Of a DNA stretch of 64,000 bases, positions 60,332 through 64,000 are shown in pieces (the stretch's first letter is position 1; the number at the start of each line of letters is the position of its first letter). Source of the stretch: Pseudorhodoferax sp. Leaf265. GTDB lineage: Bacteria; Pseudomonadota; Gammaproteobacteria; Burkholderiales; Burkholderiaceae_C. The position numbers and the translations under genes were made by a program. Below the pieces are notes generated by a model. The model had not been told where the DNA came from, did no database searches, and saw only the letters and a list, made by a program, of their open reading frames with translations. The stretch is from assembly GCF_001422365.1 (NCBI RefSeq), contig NZ_LMMT01000036.1:189823-253822 (forward strand), written 5' to 3'.

Positions 60332-60751
60332 ATGAGAGTTTCGGAACTCGCGCAACGCACCGGCGTGTCGGCCCATAGGCTGCGGCACTACGAGGCCTCG
60401 GGCCTGATCCAGGCGCTGCGCAGCAGCTCGGGCTACCGCGACTTCGCGGACCGCACGGTACGCGAGGTCGTCTTCATTGCGATGAGCCGCGATCTCGGCT
60501 TCTCGCTGAAGGACATCGCAGAGACGCTGCCCCGCTACCGCGCGGGCACGCTGACCATCGACCAGATGGTCGAGAGCATGCGCAGCCGCATCGCCGAAGT
60601 CGACCAGCAGATCGCCGGCCAGCGCGCGCTGCGCAGGAAGCTGGTCTCCCACATCGCCTGGCTGGAAAGGCGCAGGCGCGCGTCCGAACAGCAACCGGCA
60701 CGCGGCAAACCCGCCACCCCGTGGAACACGGCACGAAGGAGCCAGCGATGA
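60332..60751 (+). CDS. MerR-family transcriptional regulator
   Basis: The 139-residue protein has an N-terminal winged helix, MRVSELAQRTGVSAHRLRHYEASGLIQALRSSSGYRDF. A coiled-coil dimerisation helix follows (MVESMRSRIAEVDQQIAGQRALRRKLVSHIAWLE), and then a basic tail. No cysteine cluster for metal binding is seen, so the effector is unknown. It overlaps the following thioesterase gene by 4 bases (ATGA), suggesting that gene is part of its response. Confidence 0.87.
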   Translation: MRVSELAQRTGVSAHRLRHYEASGLIQALRSSSGYRDFADRTVREVVFIAMSRDLGFSLKDIAETLPRYRAGTLTIDQMVESMRSRIAEVDQQIAGQRALRRKLVSHIAWLERRRRASEQQPARGKPATPWNTARRSQR

Positions 60752-61185
60752 GCCGCACAGAATCCGCGCTCGAACAGGTCCGGCGCGCGGTGCTCGCGAT
60801 GCCGATGGCGCAGACGCTGCAGCTCGCGTTTCGCCAGCTCGCACCGGGCCGTGCGGAGCTCGAGATACCGGTGCAGGAGGCCTGGTGCTTTCGCCCCGGG
60901 CAACTGCAGGCCACCGCCATCTTCGCGGCGGCCGACTTCGCGGCAGTCGCCGCGGCGGGCACGCTGTTGCCGCAGGGCAGCGTGAACGCCACCATCGACG
61001 CCTCGCTGAAGATCGTCGCGCCCGCACGCGGCAGCCACCTGGTGGCACGCGGCCGCGTCGTGCAGGCCGCGCGCCTGCTCACGGTGTGCGCCGCCGACGT
61101 GTTCGCGGTCCACGAGGGGACGGAGACGCTGTGCGCGACGCTGCTGGGCACCGCGCGCAACATCGACGGCCATGCCAGGCCCTGA
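60748..61185 (+). CDS. PaaI-type hotdog thioesterase
   Basis: This 145-residue hotdog-fold protein contains FRPGQLQATAIFAAADFAAVAAAGTLLP near 48-75 and GSVNATIDASLKIVAPARGSHLVARGRVV near 78-106. The pattern is of PaaI/YiiD-like acyl-CoA thioesterases. The usual catalytic acidic residue position is occupied by D in AAADFAA. The substrate is not predictable. It is translationally coupled to the MerR regulator, with AAGGA upstream. Confidence 0.78.
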   Translation: MSRTESALEQVRRAVLAMPMAQTLQLAFRQLAPGRAELEIPVQEAWCFRPGQLQATAIFAAADFAAVAAAGTLLPQGSVNATIDASLKIVAPARGSHLVARGRVVQAARLLTVCAADVFAVHEGTETLCATLLGTARNIDGHARP

Positions 61186-61293
61186 GGCCGCGCGAGACCT
61201 CCAGGGTCACCTCGGTGTTGGTCGGGCCACCCGGGAGGACGACCACGGCGCCGGGCAGGACGTTGCCGGCGCTGACCTTCGTGGGAATGCGCC

Positions 61294-62043
61294 TCAGGGC
61301 CTGCCGAAGCCGTAGCGTGCCAGCACTTGCTGGCCGGCGCTGGAGTTGACGAAGGCGATGAAATCGGCCGCCGCGGCCTTGTTCTTGCTGTCGGCCACCA
61401 CGGCGATCGGGTAGGACACCGGCGTCGCGCCCTGCGGCAAGGCCACCACCTTGACCTTGCCGCCGGCAATGGTGGCATCGGTGCGGTAGACGAAGCCCGC
61501 CTCCACCTCGCCCCGGCTCACGTAGTCCAGCACCTGGCGCACGCTGTCTGCCTGCACGAACTTGGGCTCCAGCACATTCCACAGGCTGGCGGCCTCCAGC
61601 ACTTCCTTGGTATAGCGGCCCACGGGCACGGTGGCCGTCTTGCCCACGGCGATCTTCCTGACCGCCGCGCCATGGAGGTCCACCAGGCCCGTGATGCCCA
61701 CGCCGCCCTGGGCCGGCTCGATCAACACCAGGCTGTTGGTCACGAAGTTCCTGCGCGACGCGGTGTCGATGCGCTGTTGCGCATCGGCGCGGTTCATGGT
61801 CTCCTGGTCGGCACTTGCGAACACGTCCACCGGCGCCCCCTGGTTGATCTGCTGCAGCAGCACGCCCGAGGCCGCGAAGTTGAAGCGCACCGTGGTGCCG
61901 GGCTTGCCGGCCTCGAATCTGGGCGCCAGTTCCTTGAACGCGTCGGTCAGGCTGGCTGCGGCAGACACGGTGATCTGCTGGGCCCCGGATGCGACCGGCA
62001 AGGCCAGGGCCAGAACCAGCGAAGCGACGGTGAAGGAACGCAT
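61294..62043 (-). CDS. modA: Molybdate ABC transporter substrate-binding protein ModA
   Basis: This 249-residue periplasmic oxyanion receptor has the signal MRSFTVASLVLALALPVASGAQ and mature start ITVSAAASLTDAFKELAPRFE. The oxyanion-binding serine motifs are SAAASL and FNFAASGVLLQQI, and VFASADQETM follows near 87. AAGGAG precedes ATG 62043; the longer frame to 62142 lacks a signal at its start. No modB or modC follows in the window, so it is an orphan receptor or its partners are elsewhere. Confidence 0.88.
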   Translation of the reverse strand: MRSFTVASLVLALALPVASGAQQITVSAAASLTDAFKELAPRFEAGKPGTTVRFNFAASGVLLQQINQGAPVDVFASADQETMNRADAQQRIDTASRRNFVTNSLVLIEPAQGGVGITGLVDLHGAAVRKIAVGKTATVPVGRYTKEVLEAASLWNVLEPKFVQADSVRQVLDYVSRGEVEAGFVYRTDATIAGGKVKVVALPQGATPVSYPIAVVADSKNKAAAADFIAFVNSSAGQQVLARYGFGRP

Positions 62044-62097
62044 GCAGAAGACTCCTTGGACGGACGGCAGAAGGAAAAGACGTTCGCTGTGCTCTGA

Positions 62098-62110
62098 CAA
62101 ATATAACAGT
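62098..62110 (-). promoter_or_regulatory. Possible modA -10 and ModE-like half site
   Basis: On the minus strand CTGTTATATTTG contains TATATT (a -10) and GTTATAT, which resembles one half of the ModE site CGTTATATA. The second half is not evident and no good -35 is seen. Confidence 0.25.
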
Positions 62111-62336
62111 GAAGGACAGATGCCATTTTTTCGCCGGCACATGCGGCGCTCCTACCAATCAATTGACTGGAAGAACACCGACAGATCGACAGATGCTCAC
62201 CGACGTCTTCGCTATTCCACAATGAACACAGCGAAGAACGAGGAGCTTCTTGGCGTCCACGCGCACTTGCATCGCTGCAGGGCATGTACGCCGTGGACGG
62301 CGCGCTGCTGGCCCGCAACGGCATGCCGCGGCTGGT

Positions 62337-62358
62337 GGTGCCAGCCGGCGCTGGCACC
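62337..62358 (-). terminator. Perfect 9-bp hairpin after the DUF2970 gene
   Basis: GGTGCCAGC (62337-62345) and GCTGGCACC (62350-62358) enclose a 4-base loop, about 55 bases past the DUF2970 stop. It may end the lrgAB-DUF2970 transcript. No T tract is present. Confidence 0.4.
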
Positions 62359-62412
62359 TGGAGGAATACGGCGGCCCGGGCCGCGCCCGCGCCTGCGGCA
62401 CGGCGGAGCGCT

Positions 62413-62601
62413 CTACAAACCCGCGGCGTAGCGGGCCAGCGCGACCAACCCCACGACCAGCAGCAGCACGATCACGAAGGCCACCAGGATGAGCGGCAGA
62501 AAGCCCACCTGCTCGGTGCGCTTGTCGGCCTCGGATCGACGCCCGCCCAGGCCGATGAAGCTCCAGAGCACGGCGCGCACGGTGCGCAGCAACTTGTTCA
62601 T
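62413..62601 (-). CDS. DUF2970-type small membrane protein
   Basis: This 62-residue protein begins MNKLLRTVRAVLWSFIGLGGRRSEADKRTEQVG and has one C-terminal membrane helix, LPLILVAFVIVLLLVVGLVAL. The pattern matches the DUF2970 family of proteobacterial inner-membrane peptides, whose function is unknown. ATG 62601 fits the family start; the frame extends to 62658 without support. It follows lrgB by 69 bases on the same strand. Confidence 0.72.
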   Translation of the reverse strand: MNKLLRTVRAVLWSFIGLGGRRSEADKRTEQVGFLPLILVAFVIVLLLVVGLVALARYAAGL

Positions 62602-62670
62602 GGCCCGACTGTGCCGCAGACCGGCTTCAGAGAACAGCAGCAGTTGTGCATGCGGCAAGCGTAGCAGGCA

Positions 62671-63378
62671 TCACACGCACGCCAGCAGCAGCGGCACGAG
62701 CAGGCTGGTCAGGATGCCATTCAAGCCCATGGCCAGCGCCGCGAACGCACCCGCCACCGGGTTCAGCTGCAGTTCGCGCGCCATGCCGATGGCATGCGCC
62801 GTGAGGCCCAGCGCCACGCCGCGCACGACCGGGTCCTGGTCCACGCCCAGCCAGCGCAGCAGCGGCTGCGACACCATGGTGCCGGCGATGCCCGTGATCG
62901 CCACGGCCACGGCGGCCAGCGCCGTCAGGCCACCCATGCGCTCGGCCACCGGCATGGCGATGGGCATGGTGGCCGATTTGGGCGCCAGCGAAGCCAGCGT
63001 CTCCCAGGAGCCGCCCAGCGCCCAGGCGATGCCCACGGCCGAGACGATGGCCGTGGCCGAGCCGACCAGCAGCGCCATCGCCAGCGGCCGCCAGATCGCG
63101 CGCACGCGCGGCCACTGGTGGAACAGCGGCACGGCCAGCAGCACCGTGGCCGGCCCGATCAGCAGCGTGAGCGGCTGGGTGCCGCGCGCGTAGTCGGCAT
63201 AGGGTGTGCCGCTGGCCAGCAGCAGGCCGACCAGCACCAGCACCGAGGTCAGCACCGGGATCAACGCGGGATGTGCGCCGCTGCGTCGGTACAGCGCCAG
63301 CGTGCCCGCGTAGACCAGCACCGTCAACGCCAGCCACCAGACTGGCGAGGCCGCCAGCGCGCTCCAGGCCGCGGTCAT
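62671..63378 (-). CDS. lrgB: LrgB/CidB-family membrane protein
   Basis: This 235-residue integral membrane protein has about seven helices. It carries the family segments LASLAPKSATMPIAMPVAERMGG near 130-152 and GVALGLTAHAIGMARELQLNPVAGAFAALAMGLNGI near 187-222. LrgAB/CidAB systems are linked to murein hydrolase control and, in several bacteria, to glycolate or pyruvate transport. ATG 63378 overlaps the lrgA stop (ATGA). Confidence 0.9.
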   Translation of the reverse strand: MTAAWSALAASPVWWLALTVLVYAGTLALYRRSGAHPALIPVLTSVLVLVGLLLASGTPYADYARGTQPLTLLIGPATVLLAVPLFHQWPRVRAIWRPLAMALLVGSATAIVSAVGIAWALGGSWETLASLAPKSATMPIAMPVAERMGGLTALAAVAVAITGIAGTMVSQPLLRWLGVDQDPVVRGVALGLTAHAIGMARELQLNPVAGAFAALAMGLNGILTSLLVPLLLACV

Positions 63379-63722
63379 GCCGCCGCCTGCCGGCCCAGCA
63401 GCCACTTGAGCACCAGCGCCGTGACGACCAGCGTGACCACCGCGCCGAACACGCTGGCCAGCAGGAACGGGCGCCACTCGCGCGCCACGCGTTCGAAGTG
63501 CAGCATCACACCGGTCACGGAGGGGATGAACAGCAGCATCATGTGCGGCAGCAAGGCCTTGGCGCCCTGGTCCAGCCCGGCAGGGACGCGGCGCAGCACC
63601 AGCAGGGCGCCGAACAGCGCCAGCATGCCGACCACCGAGCCGGGCAACGGCCAGCCGGCCAGGCGCACCAGGGCATCGCCCAGCGCTTGCAACAGGAACA
63701 GGGTGGCGATGGCGTACAGCAT
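63375..63722 (-). CDS. lrgA: LrgA/CidA-family holin-like membrane protein
   Basis: This 115-residue protein has four membrane helices. It carries the family start LLQALGDALVRLAGWPLPGSVVGMLALFGALLVLRRVP and ALLPHMMLLFIPSVTGVMLHF near 62-82. It is the small partner of LrgB, with overlapping genes. ATG 63722 is used. It is divergent from the GntR-type regulator at 63819, which may control it. Confidence 0.9.
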   Translation of the reverse strand: MLYAIATLFLLQALGDALVRLAGWPLPGSVVGMLALFGALLVLRRVPAGLDQGAKALLPHMMLLFIPSVTGVMLHFERVAREWRPFLLASVFGAVVTLVVTALVLKWLLGRQAAA

Positions 63723-63818
63723 GGGGCGGCGATGCTAGTGCATGCGGCGACGGCCGAACACCACCAGTTGCGCGGCAGAGCACCGGATCAGATGCATGAC
63801 AATGCCGCCGCCCCACCC

Positions 63819-64000
63819 ATGAAGCGCTACGAAGCCCTGGCCCACGACATCGCGGAATCCATCCGCGCCGGCGTGCTGCGCCCGGGCGACCGGCTGGCCT
63901 CGGTGCGCCACACCAGCGCCAGCCGCGGCGTGAGCCCGTCCACGGTGTTCCAGGCCTATTACCTGCTCGAAGCGCGCGGCCTGGTGCAGGCGCGCGAGCG
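63819..64000 (+). CDS. GntR-family regulator, probably MocR/PdxR type, 3' end beyond window
   Basis: The visible 60 residues form a GntR winged helix: MKRYEALAHDIAESIRAGVLRPGDRLASVRHTSASRGVSPSTVFQAYYLLEARGLVQARER. The SVRHTSASRGVSPSTVFQAYYLLEARG form is typical of MocR regulators that carry a C-terminal aminotransferase-like domain, but that part is outside the window. An in-frame ATG at 63792 would add nine residues. It is divergent from lrgAB, 96 bases away. Confidence 0.75.
   Translation, partial: MKRYEALAHDIAESIRAGVLRPGDRLASVRHTSASRGVSPSTVFQAYYLLEARGLVQARE

Larger units (their letters stand above)
62044..62412. other. Intergenic region of about 370 bases between modA and the DUF2970 gene
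   Basis: The modA-proximal part (to about 62230) is AT-rich and holds the likely modA promoter. The rest is GC-rich. A frame from 62284 (MYAVDGALLARNGMPRLVVP) gives no recognisable family and runs antisense into the next gene, so no gene is called. A strong hairpin lies at 62337-62358. Confidence 0.5.

Noticed and set aside
62284-62664. Plus-strand frame MYAVDGALLARNGMPRLVVP as a small gene or gene remnant
   Set aside because: No ribosome site and no family, and its second half is antisense to the DUF2970 gene.

Overview
The window reads as chromosome of a high-GC betaproteobacterium, most likely a Comamonadaceae-type Burkholderiales. The reasons are strong GC bias at third codon positions, four Bug-type tricarboxylate-family binding proteins, a complete TctCBA transporter, and very dense acyl-CoA catabolic gene content. 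Genus cannot be fixed from the sequence alone. No rRNA, tRNA, CRISPR array, phage or insertion sequence was recognised.

Positions 1-50082 are mainly an acyl-CoA catabolic island. It holds one LivHMGF-type ABC transporter with three unlinked periplasmic binding proteins, three acyl-CoA ligases plus the remnant of a fourth, two long-chain-type acyl-CoA dehydrogenases, three crotonases, a FadB-type fusion enzyme, two short-chain dehydrogenases (one of 2,4-dienoyl-CoA reductase type), two thiolases, an alpha-methylacyl-CoA racemase, a class III CoA-transferase, a TesB thioesterase, a Baeyer-Villiger monooxygenase with an adjacent esterase, an alcohol dehydrogenase, a GST/isomerase pair, and Bug/TctABC uptake systems. 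A large MalT-like LuxR-family ATPase regulator sits inside the island (32922-35600). Interspersed are a heat-shock hsp20 pair, a diguanylate cyclase, a TerC-type membrane protein, a small repeat protein, and hyuAB with a Bug protein.

The main discovery is a recurring 16-bp palindrome, TCGTC(C/G)-N4-(G/C)GACGA. Seven intergenic copies, one copy inside the 3' end of a neighbouring gene and one degenerate copy lie 22-24 bp upstream of a TAnnnT-like -10 hexamer in front of nearly every operon of the island. A -35 hexamer is absent there, so this looks like an activator-dependent regulon. The divergent LuxR-type regulator, which has a copy beside its own gene, is the obvious candidate activator.

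Positions 50132-52390 hold a stress-type flavin-binding protein and phosphoglucomutase. Positions 52480-60261 are a galactarate/aldarate catabolic operon: a divergent LacI repressor, paired operators, Bug protein, TalrD/GalrD-type dehydratase, GarD, GarR, GarL-type aldolase and a Tat-exported lactonase. Two non-homologous galactarate dehydratases are therefore present in one operon. Positions 60332-64000 hold a MerR regulator with a thioesterase, an orphan ModA, a DUF2970 peptide, LrgAB, and the start of a GntR-type regulator.
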